DNA from: JAXLQL01 sp046331625
GTDB lineage: Bacteria; Acidobacteriota; Terriglobia; Bryobacterales; Bryobacteraceae
DNA length: 64,000 nucleotides
Assembly: GCA_046331625.1 (NCBI GenBank)
Contig: JAXLQL010000001.1
Location: 620,001 to 684,000, forward strand
Direction: 5' to 3'
Below, piece by piece: positions 1-7,727 of the stretch. Each line of letters opens with the position of its first letter. Position 1 is the first letter of the stretch. A model generated the notes under the pieces. It made no database searches, was not told the DNA's origin, and worked only from the letters and a program-made list of their open reading frames with translations. A program made the position numbers and the translations under genes.

Positions 1-189
1 TGGAATCTGAAACAACGCATAGCCCCAGCGAAATGAGCTCAGGATCCAGCCCTTGGTGATCGTGTCGAGATGGAGATCCTTCTCGATCAGCGGCATCGTA
101 TTCGAGATCACCACGCGGTCCATGTAGGTGATCATGTAGGCGAGCACCGTCAGCCACAGCACGATGTGGCGCGTCTTGGTAGGCCTCAT
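1..189 (-). CDS. MFS transporter, N-terminal part (runs off window)
   Basis: The complement of 1-189 encodes 63 residues with no stop, so the gene continues past the left edge. The product starts MRPTKTRHIVLWLTVLAYMI, a short basic N-terminus followed by a first membrane helix. It then has YMDRVVISNTMPLI, which resembles the helix-1/loop motif of the ACS (anion:cation symporter) branch of the major facilitator superfamily, the family of hexuronate, glucarate and related sugar-acid transporters. The ATG lies 3 bp after the stop of the isomerase gene, so the two are probably cotranscribed. With the amidohydrolase further upstream this suggests uptake and breakdown of a carbohydrate-derived or organic acid substrate. 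The substrate itself cannot be read from this fragment. Confidence 0.75.
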   Translation of the reverse strand, partial: MRPTKTRHIVLWLTVLAYMITYMDRVVISNTMPLIEKDLHLDTITKGWILSSFRWGYALFQIP

Positions 190-192
190 GAG

Positions 193-1146
193 CTACAGGC
201 CGCCCGCACGGCGCGCGGTGAAGCTGTCGGCCGGTAGTTTCAGTTTGTCGCGAAGATAGTTGAAGCTGATGCGAGCGCTTTCCTTCGGAGGCCGCCACGG
301 CGAGGTATCAAGTTCGACAGTGAGGAACCCCTGCCAGCCGATCGAATCGAGGTGCGCCTTGATCGCAGTGAAGTCGACGCCGCCGTTGCCCAGCGGAAAG
401 AACGGCGGATCGCCCATCATGTCGGGCCGGTCAAGCCTGGTCTTGGCGCCGCCCCTGACCTCGGGCTTGGTGTCTTTCATGTGGAACTCGAGAATGCGGT
501 GGCCCAGCCGCTTGGTCAGCGCCACGGGATCCATGCCCGCCATCGTGACGTGGCCGGTGTCGAGCACGAAGTAGACGTGATCGGGGCTGGTGTGCGCCAT
601 CACGTAGTCCACTTCTTTCTGGTTTTCGAACTGCGCCCACATGTGCGCGTGAACGGCCAAGCGGATGCCCTCGGCTTTGAGTTTCGTCCCGAGTTCTTCG
701 AGCACTTTCGAGATGTGTACCAGATCCTCATCGGTGGTGCCGTTTGGGCGGCGCGGACCGAGATTGATCTTCATGTGCGTGCAGCCGAGTTCGCGAATCA
801 GCCGGCCCAGGCGGAGGTGATCCTCGAGGATCTTGGCGTGCTTGGAGGCATCCTCGAAATGCATCTCCATCTTGCCGCCGTTGGAGATCGTGGTGAATTT
901 CACGCCGATATCATCCACGCGCTTGGCGAGTTCCTTGGGCTTGTCCCAGTAGTCGACGAAGTAGTGGATGAAGCTCTCTACGTTGCGATAACCGACCTCA
1001 TGCGCCTCGCGGAACGAGAGCCAGACGTCGTTCTCCCACCCGCCGCGCGTGTTGGTGGTGTTGCCTACCCTGTAGCGAGCCTTGGGTGCAGCCACCGCAA
1101 GGGCCGCGAGCCCTGCGCCGATTGCTTCACGGCGAGTGAGAGCCAT
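193..1146 (-). CDS. Secreted sugar phosphate isomerase/epimerase-like TIM-barrel protein
   Basis: A 317-residue protein of the xylose isomerase-like TIM-barrel family (AP endonuclease 2 fold). I chose the ATG at 1146 because AGGAGG lies just upstream and because the product then begins with a twin-arginine-like signal, MALTRREAIGAGLAALAVAA; a longer open frame upstream has no family character. Metal-site-like segments are visible, for example LAVHAHMW, FVLDTGHV, EFHMKDT and FLTVELD, matching the His/Asp/Glu ligands of the family. Such proteins usually isomerise or epimerise sugars or keto-sugars, and exported versions are common in Acidobacteriota and Planctomycetota. It sits between an amidohydrolase (19 bp upstream) and an MFS transporter (3 bp downstream). 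The exact substrate is unknown. Confidence 0.8.
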   Translation of the reverse strand: MALTRREAIGAGLAALAVAAPKARYRVGNTTNTRGGWENDVWLSFREAHEVGYRNVESFIHYFVDYWDKPKELAKRVDDIGVKFTTISNGGKMEMHFEDASKHAKILEDHLRLGRLIRELGCTHMKINLGPRRPNGTTDEDLVHISKVLEELGTKLKAEGIRLAVHAHMWAQFENQKEVDYVMAHTSPDHVYFVLDTGHVTMAGMDPVALTKRLGHRILEFHMKDTKPEVRGGAKTRLDRPDMMGDPPFFPLGNGGVDFTAIKAHLDSIGWQGFLTVELDTSPWRPPKESARISFNYLRDKLKLPADSFTARRAGGL

Positions 1147-1165
1147 GACGGGACCTCCTGACGGA

Positions 1166-2524
1166 TCAGTTGACCTTGCTGCCGGCGATCCAGACCGATT
1201 CGATCGTCTGCGTGTTCTTGATGTCCTCGACCGGGTTCTTGCCGAGCACCACGAAGTCGGCCCAGTGGCCGCTCTCGACGGTTCCCAAGTCCTTGGATGC
1301 ACCGATAAACTCAGCCGAGTTCTTGCTGAACGACTCGATCACTTGCATCGGCGTCAACCCCGCCTCGACCATGTGCTCCATCTCCTTGTGCTCGTAGTAG
1401 CCGGAGAAGCGAAGCGGCGGGCCGGTATCGGTTCCGAAGGAGAACTTCACGCCGGAGTCGACCAGCTTCTTCAGGTTCTTCTTCGCCGTGGCCAGGAACG
1501 CAGGGAACACCTGCGCGTCGTGGGTCGCCCCCTGCTTGGCCTGGAACTCTTTGCTCTTGAGCGTGGTGAGCACGTCCGTGGCGATGGAGCGAGTGAAGAA
1601 CGGATCTTCGAGCATCGGGTCGGGCTTGGCGAAGCAGAACACTGAGTACTCGCGCATGAAGGTCGCGGCGGATTGCCAGGCGCCCTTCTCTTTCATCAGC
1701 TTGATCAACTCGTCGTCCACTGGCTTGTCGCGAACGCTGTGAGCGATGCCGTCGAGTCCGGCGGCCACAAGCTTCTTCGCATCGTCGAGGTAGAAGACGT
1801 GAGCGGCTACTTTGAGTCCGCGTTTGTGCGCGTTCTCGATGATCGCCTTCGACAGATCCATCGGGATCTTGCGCTCTTTGCCCAAGTGGTCATCCACCCA
1901 GATCTTCACGAGATCCACCTTCTTCGCGGCCAGTTCCTCGACGTCCTTTTCCACCTGCTCTACCGTTTCCACTTCGTACGGCACGCCCTTCATTCCCTGG
2001 GCCGTCGTCGGGTATCCACCTTTACCCGTGAATCCACGCAGAGCGGTGAACACGCGCGCGACATTGGGCCGCCCGGCGCGTTGCTTGTCGCGCACCTCGA
2101 GGATGAGTGGCTGCTCGCTGCCCATGCTCACCACCGTGGTCACACCGTAGCGAGCGTAGGTGCCGAGCTGCGCGTTCACGTTCTCGGGCGTGAAATTCTT
2201 CGGATCCTGGGCGATGCCGATTGTGTTGCCAACGTGCCCGTGCGTGTTGATGATGCCGGGCATCACGAACTTGCCGCTAAGATCGACCTTGGCGGCGCCC
2301 GCGGGAGCCGCAGGCATCCCGGCCTTGGGTCCGGCATATTGAATACGACCCGCCGACACGATGATGGCCGCATCGGCCACGGGCGCGCGGCCGGTGCCAT
2401 CGATGAGCGTCACGTTTTCGAGCACCGTCGCGTCGGCGTTGGAGGCCGACTTCTCGCTGGGAGCGGGCGACTGGGAACATCCGGCGAGCCACAGAAGGCC
2501 CGCCGCGAGTACAGTTTTCTTCAT
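1166..2524 (-). CDS. Amidohydrolase family lipoprotein (imidazolonepropionase-like)
   Basis: A 452-residue metal-dependent hydrolase with a lipoprotein signal (MKKTVLAAGLLWLAGCSQSP, lipobox LAGC), so it is probably anchored in the envelope. The N-terminal beta domain ends at FVMPGIINTHGH, where THGH supplies the HxH metal ligands. Further ligand-like segments are VAAHVFYLD and DGIAHSV (His) and FGTDTG (Asp), followed by the usual C-terminal ADFVVLGKNP strand that returns to the beta domain. The length and motif order fit the amidohydrolase superfamily subgroup related to imidazolonepropionase and prolidase-like enzymes. AGGAG precedes the ATG at 2524. It is the first gene of the operon that continues with the isomerase and the MFS transporter. 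The substrate is not determined. Confidence 0.85.
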   Translation of the reverse strand: MKKTVLAAGLLWLAGCSQSPAPSEKSASNADATVLENVTLIDGTGRAPVADAAIIVSAGRIQYAGPKAGMPAAPAGAAKVDLSGKFVMPGIINTHGHVGNTIGIAQDPKNFTPENVNAQLGTYARYGVTTVVSMGSEQPLILEVRDKQRAGRPNVARVFTALRGFTGKGGYPTTAQGMKGVPYEVETVEQVEKDVEELAAKKVDLVKIWVDDHLGKERKIPMDLSKAIIENAHKRGLKVAAHVFYLDDAKKLVAAGLDGIAHSVRDKPVDDELIKLMKEKGAWQSAATFMREYSVFCFAKPDPMLEDPFFTRSIATDVLTTLKSKEFQAKQGATHDAQVFPAFLATAKKNLKKLVDSGVKFSFGTDTGPPLRFSGYYEHKEMEHMVEAGLTPMQVIESFSKNSAEFIGASKDLGTVESGHWADFVVLGKNPVEDIKNTQTIESVWIAGSKVN

Positions 2525-2584
2525 TACGGGGAAAGAACTCCTAGAGCGGGAATTGTATCATGCAGGCGAGCAGGGGAGCGCTGG

Positions 2585-2955
2585 GCGGATGGCGCGCTCC
2601 ACCGTTTGGCGGTGTGTTTTGGTGATCTCGTGGTCGAAAACAGGGCTTCGGCGCTTCGGATGGCCTCGATTTTCGACGATGGTCACTTCCGCCTGGCTTT
2701 TCGCGGCCAGCACCGGCATTCATTAGGTGGCCCACCGAGAGTGATTCGAGCGTTTCCGGGTTCTCGATTGGATCGATCTCCAGCAAGTCTTCGAGGTCAG
2801 GGAACCGCCCCCGCAAGGCGAGCCGCTGCAACTGGCGGGCCCCCCTCGATCCGCACTTGGTCCTGCTCCCGTGCGCCCGCCACGTGATGTCTTTCACCGG
2901 CTTCGAGGCTTCCAGAATCGCTTCGACGATGGCTACTCCCGCCTCGCTTGCTCGC
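2585..2955 (-). pseudogene. Diverged extra copy (tail A) of the Rpn-like C-terminal region
   Basis: On the minus strand this stretch encodes pieces clearly related to the last third of the Rpn-like protein at 3283-4254: VAIVEAILEAS, VKDIT, FPDLEDL, EIDPIENPETLESLSVGH and MNAG. It is more diverged than tail B and runs into unrelated sequence at its low-coordinate end. No nuclease domain is present. It lies in line behind tail B, so the order along the minus strand is full gene, tail B, tail A. I read it as a decayed tandem duplicate of the gene's 3' end; a short translated protein cannot be ruled out. Confidence 0.6.
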
Positions 2956-3282
2956 TCACGCAGATCGCTGTGCGGCGGTCCGAATGGCGCGTTCGACGCT
3001 GTCGCGCTCAGCGCCCGCAATCATTACGTGCCCGAACAAGAGCGATTCGAGAGTTTCGCGCTCTCGATCTGATCGATCTCCGGCAAGTCCTCGAGGTCAG
3101 GGAACTTCTGGTGCAATCCGGTGCGCAGCACGTGACGTGCCCCCTCGATCCGTCCATCGTGCTTCCCTTCCGCCCGGCCTTGCTCCCGCTCCAGTGAGCC
3201 CGCCCGCCGCGTGATATCTTTCACCAGGCTCGAGGCTTCCAGTATCGCTTCGACGATGGCTACTCCCGCCTCGCTTGCTCGC
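2956..3282 (-). pseudogene. Near-identical extra copy (tail B) of the Rpn-like C-terminal region
   Basis: This 327-bp segment begins directly after the stop codon of the full Rpn-like gene and repeats its 3' end almost base for base: the sequence starting at 3251 recurs at 2924, 327 bp away. Relative to the parent it lacks one base near 3058 (GAGTTTCGCG against GAGTTTCCGCG), which shifts the frame after EIDQIES, and it lacks a 12-bp internal duplication. Its stop-codon equivalent is at 2956-2958. An open frame from ATG 3347 (107 codons) starts inside the parent gene in another frame and reads through most of the tail. It is probably a decayed duplicate. A translated short protein related to the C-terminal domain remains possible. 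Confidence 0.65.
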
Positions 3283-3615
3283 TCACGCAGATCGCTGTGC
3301 GGCGGTCCGAATGGCGCGTTCGACGCTGTCGCGCTCAGCGCCCGCAATCATTACGTGCCCGAACAAGAGCGATTCGAGAGTTTCCGCGCTCTCGATCTGA
3401 TCGATCTCCGGCAAGTCCTCGAGGTCAGGGAACTTCTGGTGCAATCCGGTGCGCAGCACGTGACGTGCCCCCTCGATCCGTCCATCGTGCTTCCCTTCCG
3501 CCCGGCCTTCCGCCCGGCCTTGCTCCCGTTCCAGTGCACCCGCCTCGCTCACCGCGCGGCGCGTGATGTCTTTCACCAGGCTCGAGCCTTCCAGTATCGC
3601 TTCCACCAGTCCCAC
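3283..3615 (-). CDS. Possible intragenic C-terminal protein of the Rpn-like gene (RpnS-like antitoxin candidate)
   Basis: Inside the Rpn-like gene the minus strand carries GGGAGG, a 7-base spacer and a GTG at 3615, in frame with the parent at codon 214. Translation from there would give a 110-residue protein consisting only of the C-terminal domain (VGLVEAILEG onward). Published work on Rpn proteins describes small C-terminal proteins made from internal starts that block the full-length toxic nuclease. The position at the domain boundary and the good ribosome binding site fit that arrangement. The site is retained in the second copy, whose nuclease part is broken. This is an inference from sequence, with no evidence of expression. 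Confidence 0.4.
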   Translation of the reverse strand: MGLVEAILEGSSLVKDITRRAVSEAGALEREQGRAEGRAEGKHDGRIEGARHVLRTGLHQKFPDLEDLPEIDQIESAETLESLLFGHVMIAGAERDSVERAIRTAAQRSA

Positions 3616-4254
3616 TCGTAATCCTCCCAGCGTGGCTTCCAGCCAAGTCCTATCATACCGGAGACTACCCAGCGCAATGAATCGCCAGAACGACTCCTCG
3701 TCGCCCTCCCGCCCGAGCATTTCCCCCATTTTCCGCACTTCTTCATCGGTCGAATCCATCAGGACGGCCCACGGAAAGAGCCGCGGATCATTCGAATCCA
3801 CGATCAACCCGGGCTTCACCTTCCACATCCGGACCGTACGGAACGGATGCTCCGTCCTCGTGCGCCCAATCGAATACTCGCCGATCTCTGGAATGAACTC
3901 GGGAACCCTATCCGGTTGCAGCAGAATCAGCACCGTTACCACTTCTTCCATGTGCTGCCACGCCAAGCTCCCGCCGTATCGCGCCAACCTGCCCGGCAGG
4001 TCCTCTTTGTACTCCAACTGGAACTCCACGTGGAAGATGTAGCGCCGCCCGCCACTATGCACTTCCACCACCGCCGCATGGTCCGGAAACTTTGCCGCCG
4101 GCGCAGTCTCGGGCCGTAACGGCACCACCTCGATTTCGGCATCCAGCGCCTCCACGCCCATCAGGTGCATGAACAGCCGCGGAGCCTCGTCGGCGAACGC
4201 CTTCATGATCCGGTCAAACCGATTGTGGATCTCCGGAGGGGAAGAATTGCTCAC
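3283..4254 (-). CDS. Rpn-like PD-(D/E)XK nuclease (recombination-promoting nuclease / transposase_31 type)
   Basis: A 323-residue protein of the Rpn/YadD-like group. Residues 1-210 form the nuclease-like part: AAVVEVH followed by YIFHVEFQLEY, a typical PD-(D/E)XK core with a VExQ signature, then YGGSLAWQ and VTVLILLQPD. Residues 214-323 form a separate C-terminal domain that includes a charged linker with a repeated EGRA motif and the segment FPDLEDLPEIDQ. Known Rpn members are DNA nucleases that act in recombination or phage defence. The gene is tandemly duplicated with the copy at 4530-5455, and two further C-terminal tails follow it. An internal start at 3615 could give a separate C-terminal protein. 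The family assignment is fairly secure; the biological role is inferred. Confidence 0.7.
   Translation of the reverse strand: MSNSSPPEIHNRFDRIMKAFADEAPRLFMHLMGVEALDAEIEVVPLRPETAPAAKFPDHAAVVEVHSGGRRYIFHVEFQLEYKEDLPGRLARYGGSLAWQHMEEVVTVLILLQPDRVPEFIPEIGEYSIGRTRTEHPFRTVRMWKVKPGLIVDSNDPRLFPWAVLMDSTDEEVRKMGEMLGREGDEESFWRFIALGSLRYDRTWLEATLGGLRVGLVEAILEGSSLVKDITRRAVSEAGALEREQGRAEGRAEGKHDGRIEGARHVLRTGLHQKFPDLEDLPEIDQIESAETLESLLFGHVMIAGAERDSVERAIRTAAQRSA
3613..3628 (-). promoter_or_regulatory. Internal ribosome binding site and GTG start in the Rpn-like gene
   Basis: On the minus strand GGGAGG (3628-3623) is followed by a 7-base spacer and GTG (3615-3613). The GTG is in frame with the host gene and lies just before its C-terminal domain. 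An identical site occurs in the second copy at 4833-4818. Confidence 0.45.
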
Positions 4255-4294
4255 ATGATGTTAGTGCGTTTCGCCGGCGATTCCTCTCGAGCGA

Positions 4295-4349
4295 TTACGC
4301 CGCGCCGCCCGCGAACGCACGCGGGATCAGCCGCTGCTCGAATGCCTGC
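4295..4349 (-). pseudogene. Remnant of the acetyl-CoA hydrolase 3' end carried by the tandem duplication
   Basis: The 275-bp gap between the two Rpn-like copies (4255-4529) contains a short copy of the 3' end of the CoA-transferase gene at 5496-6824, including its TAA stop (4295-4297 equals 5496-5498). Similarity continues to about 4349, matching 5550, and then ends. This identifies the copy beside the intact hydrolase (4530-5455) as sitting at the original junction, and the copy at 3283-4254 as having moved together with a piece of its upstream neighbour. The rest of the gap (about 4360-4529) shows only weak resemblance to the Rpn tail and no gene. Confidence 0.7.
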
Positions 4350-4529
4350 GGCGCGAGCTCATGAATCTCGAGGAAACTCGGTGGCCGGGCGCGACTGCTT
4401 TCCCGGTAACCATCCGGCAGCATTCCTGCGCTATCCATCTGATCGATCTCTCGCCGCGAGATCTCCTACACAAAGCCGGAGCCTTCGAGGATGGCTCCGG
4501 CGATGGCGTTTGCCGCCTCGCTTGCTGGC

Positions 4530-4820
4530 TTACTCGGGCAGGTGTGCGGCAGCGCGAATCGCGCGTTCCACGCTGTCCCGGATTCCACCGCTCAGGACGT
4601 GGTCCACGAGCGACTCGAGTTTTCCCATCTCGTCAATCCGATCAATCTCCGGAGAGTTTTCGAGTTCAGGGAACCTCCGGCGCAAGGCGACTCGCAGCAC
4701 GTGGCGAGCCCCCTCGATCCGTCCTTGGTCCCGCTCCCGTGCGCCGGCCTCGCTCACCGCCCGCCGCGTGATGTCTTTCACCAGGCTCGAGCCTTCCAGT
4801 ATCGCTTCCACCAGTCCCAC
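4530..4820 (-). CDS. Possible free-standing C-terminal (RpnS-like) protein from the frameshifted copy
   Basis: The GTG at 4820, preceded by GGGAGG with a 7-base spacer, opens a 96-residue frame covering the C-terminal domain of copy 2. It lies wholly downstream of the 4-bp deletion and ends at the normal stop. Its tail (RVALRRRFPELENSPEIDRI and onward) differs from that of copy 1 (RTGLHQKFPDLEDLPEIDQI). If the intragenic antitoxin model holds, this would be an antitoxin kept after loss of its own toxin. Speculative without expression data. Confidence 0.35.
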   Translation of the reverse strand: MGLVEAILEGSSLVKDITRRAVSEAGARERDQGRIEGARHVLRVALRRRFPELENSPEIDRIDEMGKLESLVDHVLSGGIRDSVERAIRAAAHLPE

Positions 4821-5455
4821 TCGTAATCCTCCCAGTGTGGCTTCCAGCCAAGTCCTATCATACCGGAGACTCCCCAGCGCAATGAACCGCCAGATCGACT
4901 CCTCGTCGCCCTCCCGCCCGAGCATTTCCCCCATTTTCCGCACTTCTTCATCGGTCGAATCCATCAGGACGGCCCACGGAAAGAGCCGCGGATCATTCGA
5001 ATCCACGATCAACCCGGGCTTCACCTTCCACATCCGGACCGTACGGAACGGATGCTCCGTCCTCGTGCGCCCAATCGAATACTCGCCGATCTCTGGAATG
5101 AACTCGGGAACCCTATCCGGTTGCAGCAGAATCAGCACCGTTACCACTTCTTCCATGTGCTGCCACGCCAAGCTCCCGCCGTATCGCGCCAACCTCCCCG
5201 GCAGGTCCTCTTTGTACTCCAACTGGAACTCCACGTGGAAGATGTAGCGCCGCCACTGTGCACTTCCACCACCGCTGCATGATCTGGAAACTTTGCGGCA
5301 GGCGCAGTTTCGGGCCGCAACGGCAATACCTCGATTTCGGCGCCCACCGCCTCCACGCCCATCAGATGCATGAACAGCCGCGGTGCCTCGTCGGCGAACG
5401 CCTTCATGATCCGGTCAAACCGATTGTGGATGTCGGGCGGGACCGAAGTGCTCAC
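4530..5455 (-). pseudogene. Second Rpn-like nuclease copy, frameshifted by a 4-bp deletion
   Basis: The N-terminus (MSTSVPPDIHNRFDRIMKAF) matches the intact copy up to VVEVHSGG. There 4 bp are missing near 5248-5256 (GCCGCCACT against GCCGCCCGCCACT in the intact copy), so the frame is lost just before the catalytic VExQ segment. The remaining sequence continues in another frame from VEFQLEYKED through to the end, AAAHLPE. The nuclease should therefore not be made as one protein. Downstream of the lesion the frame is clean, and the internal GGGAGG-GTG site (4833-4818) is unchanged, so the C-terminal domain could still be translated. The C-terminal half differs from copy 1 more than the nuclease half does, as is usual for the variable Rpn tail. 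Confidence 0.8.
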
Positions 5456-5495
5456 ATGATGTTAGTGCGTTTCGCCGCCGATTCCTCTCGAGCAA

Positions 5496-6824
5496 TTACG
5501 CAGTTCCGCCCGCGAACGCACGCGGGATCAACCGCTGCTCGAACGCCTGCCGCTCCAGATCCGCGCGAAAATCCGGATGCGTGATCGAAATCAGCGCCTT
5601 CGCCCGCTCGGCCACCGACTTGCCCTTCAGATTCACCATCCCGTACTCGGTCACCACGTACATCACGTCTGACCGCGGCGTGGTCACCACATTGCCTGCC
5701 GTCAAATCGAGCACGATGCGGCTTCGGCGCGCGCCGCGCTTCTCATAGGTCGACGAAAGGCAGATGAATGACTTGCCGTCTTTCGACGAATACGCGCCCC
5801 GCACAAACTGCAACTGCCCGCCAGTGCCGCTGATGTGCCGGTGACCGTCTGACTCCGACGCCGCTTGCCCCTGCAAGTCGATCTGCGTCGTGTTGTTGAT
5901 CGAAACCACGCGGTCATTTCGCATGATGAAATGCGGCGAGTTCGTGTAGTCAACCGGACAGCAGTGAAAATCCGGATTGCGCTCGGCCGCAGCGTACATT
6001 CCGGCCGAGCCCAGCGCGAATGTATAAACCACCTTGCCCGCATCGAGCGCTTTGCGCGAACCCGTCACGCGACCCGTCCGGTACAAATCCACGAGCCCGT
6101 CGGTCAGCATCTCGGTGTGGATCCCGAGATCGCGCACTCCGCTCTCGATGATCGCCGTACACACCGCGTTCGGCATGCCTCCGATTCCGATCTGCAAGCA
6201 CGCCCCATCCTCGATTTCGGCTGCGATCTGCCGGGCCACGGCCCGGTCGATCTCCGTCGGCGCGGGATTCGGCAGTTCCGGGGCAGGCTGGTGGTCGCCT
6301 TCGATCACCCAGTCCACTTCACTCACATGGATTCCGTTCTGTTCCCCGTGGACCCATGGCTGACTGCGGTTTACTTCGACGATCACGGTCCGCGCACGCT
6401 CCACCACCGCGCGATGCCAGAGATTCCCGAGGCTGAAGTTGAAGTAGCCGTGCTCGTCCATCGGGCACGTCTTGATGATGGCGATGTCCACCGGATCGAG
6501 AAAGCGCCGGTAGTAGTCGGGCACTTCGCCGAGGTTGAGCGGCATGTAGTTGCACAAGCCGGCGTCGTGCTTCTTGCGGTCATAGCCGGAGAAATGCCAA
6601 CTCAGCCAGCAGAAATGCTCGCCCTCGGGATCGCACTCCACCACCGCCCGCGGCCGCATGGTCAAACAAGATCGGATCTTTACGTTTCGGAGCTCGTCTC
6701 GCCGCGCCGCCAGCGCCGTGTCGAAAACGTCGGGCTGGCAGAGCGCCACGCCGTAGTCGAGCCACATTCCGGATTCAACGAGCGACGCCGCCTCAGCCGG
6801 GGAAATCGGTTGTGCCTTGCGCAT
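5496..6824 (-). CDS. Acetyl-CoA hydrolase / 4-hydroxybutyrate CoA-transferase family protein
   Basis: A 442-residue class-I CoA-transferase-like protein. It has the family's CoA-binding segment LQIGIGGMPNAV (residues 210-221) and, at residues 236-243, HTEMLTDG, whose Glu238 matches the catalytic glutamate that forms the glutamyl-CoA intermediate in 4-hydroxybutyrate CoA-transferases. Further family segments are NTTQIDLQGQ and MYVVTEYG near the C-terminus. It would move CoA between acyl groups such as acetate, propionate or 4-hydroxybutyrate, or hydrolyse acyl-CoA; the exact pair cannot be told. I chose the ATG at 6824, one base after the stop of the deacetylase gene (TGAAATG, translational coupling). 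A GTG 18 bp upstream is also possible. A 3'-end fragment of this gene was copied to 4295-4349. Confidence 0.88.
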   Translation of the reverse strand: MRKAQPISPAEAASLVESGMWLDYGVALCQPDVFDTALAARRDELRNVKIRSCLTMRPRAVVECDPEGEHFCWLSWHFSGYDRKKHDAGLCNYMPLNLGEVPDYYRRFLDPVDIAIIKTCPMDEHGYFNFSLGNLWHRAVVERARTVIVEVNRSQPWVHGEQNGIHVSEVDWVIEGDHQPAPELPNPAPTEIDRAVARQIAAEIEDGACLQIGIGGMPNAVCTAIIESGVRDLGIHTEMLTDGLVDLYRTGRVTGSRKALDAGKVVYTFALGSAGMYAAAERNPDFHCCPVDYTNSPHFIMRNDRVVSINNTTQIDLQGQAASESDGHRHISGTGGQLQFVRGAYSSKDGKSFICLSSTYEKRGARRSRIVLDLTAGNVVTTPRSDVMYVVTEYGMVNLKGKSVAERAKALISITHPDFRADLERQAFEQRLIPRAFAGGTA

Positions 6825-6825
6825 T

Positions 6826-7680
6826 TCACACCGCCAAGTCACGATACCGCGCCAGCCGAACTCCCGACAACTCGACCGCCTCGCGAACCTCGGGCGCCGT
6901 CAGCGCGCGCAATTCGGCCTCGCGACTCTCCTTCAACCGCGTGCGCGCCTCACGCAACTGCTCGCCGAGCCTACCGGGATGGCACATGAACTCGGTCGAC
7001 CCCTCGGGCAGCCGCCGAATCAGCGCGGCCAACTGCGCCCCATCGTAACGCCCCGTCATCTGGAACCCCGCGAACCAATCGGTGGAGCGGCAGCCATGCG
7101 CCTTCAGCACACGCGCAAACCGCCGCCGCATCACGCCGAGCCCCGCGTTGGCGAATCGCACCGCCAGCGGAGCTTTGGTCATGCTGGCGGGCATCGAAAT
7201 GTCGAAAGGCCGCCGCACCCAACGAATGCCGTACTTCTCTGAAAGCCGCGCCACGGCGTCAAGCACGGAAGGAAGCAGGTGCGTATGCTTGTGCGTGTCG
7301 AGATGCGTGGGCCGAATGCCCGCGTCGAGCACGCGGCGAATCTGGGCATCCAGTTCCTTCTCCACGTCGAGATCGCGCCGCGCCAAGGCCGACACGAGCC
7401 CTGACACCGTGCGCGGCAACGCTCGCCCCGGACGCGTCAGCGCCCGCTCACCTACCAGCACGAGATGCACGCCGACGTCGAGCGAAGGATTGTCCTTGGC
7501 GAGCAGCACGGCGTGATGGAACTCGGGTCCGTTCGCCATTAGGGTGGTCGCGGTGAGGATGCCGTGTCGATGCGCCTCCACGATGCCTTCGTTCACGTCG
7601 CGCGTGAATCCGAAATCGTCGGCGTTCACCACGAGGACGCGCTCGCGCGGATTGCTTTCCGCCAACGCCGCGATCACCAT
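6826..7680 (-). CDS. ChbG/HpnK-family (YdjC-like) carbohydrate deacetylase
   Basis: A 284-residue polysaccharide-deacetylase-fold protein of the ChbG/HpnK family. The metal-binding signatures are VNADDFG at residues 18-24 and HLDTHKHTH near residue 125, the latter giving the HxxxH-type ligands; STEFMCHPG lies further along. Family members remove N-acetyl groups from chitooligosaccharides (ChbG) or act in hopanoid side-chain synthesis (HpnK). Acidobacteria make hopanoids, so either role is plausible, but no other hopanoid gene lies in this window. It is the first gene of a pair with the CoA-transferase, whose start follows one base after this stop. No signal peptide is visible, so it is probably cytoplasmic. 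Confidence 0.82.
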   Translation of the reverse strand: MVIAALAESNPRERVLVVNADDFGFTRDVNEGIVEAHRHGILTATTLMANGPEFHHAVLLAKDNPSLDVGVHLVLVGERALTRPGRALPRTVSGLVSALARRDLDVEKELDAQIRRVLDAGIRPTHLDTHKHTHLLPSVLDAVARLSEKYGIRWVRRPFDISMPASMTKAPLAVRFANAGLGVMRRRFARVLKAHGCRSTDWFAGFQMTGRYDGAQLAALIRRLPEGSTEFMCHPGRLGEQLREARTRLKESREAELRALTAPEVREAVELSGVRLARYRDLAV

Positions 7681-7727
7681 ACCACACTCCAGAAACTCAT
7701 TCTGGCATCTGGCAATGCAACCGGCTT

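Larger units (their letters stand above)
3540..5550. repeat. Direct tandem duplication, unit about 1.2 kb, spanning the Rpn-like gene
   Basis: The segment around 3540-4349 recurs at about 4745-5550. The offset is 1201 bp on the 5' side of the gene and 1205 bp beyond a 4-bp deletion in the second copy. Long runs, for example 3700-3840 against 4905-5045, are essentially identical, so the duplication is recent or has been kept similar by gene conversion. The unit includes the Rpn-like gene, its upstream gap and the last bases of the neighbouring CoA-transferase gene. Confidence 0.85.

Noticed and set aside
352..1161. Long open frame on the plus strand opposite the isomerase gene
   Set aside because: It is a shadow of the G+C-rich gene on the other strand. 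Its composition is His/Arg-rich with no motif, and it has no ribosome binding site.
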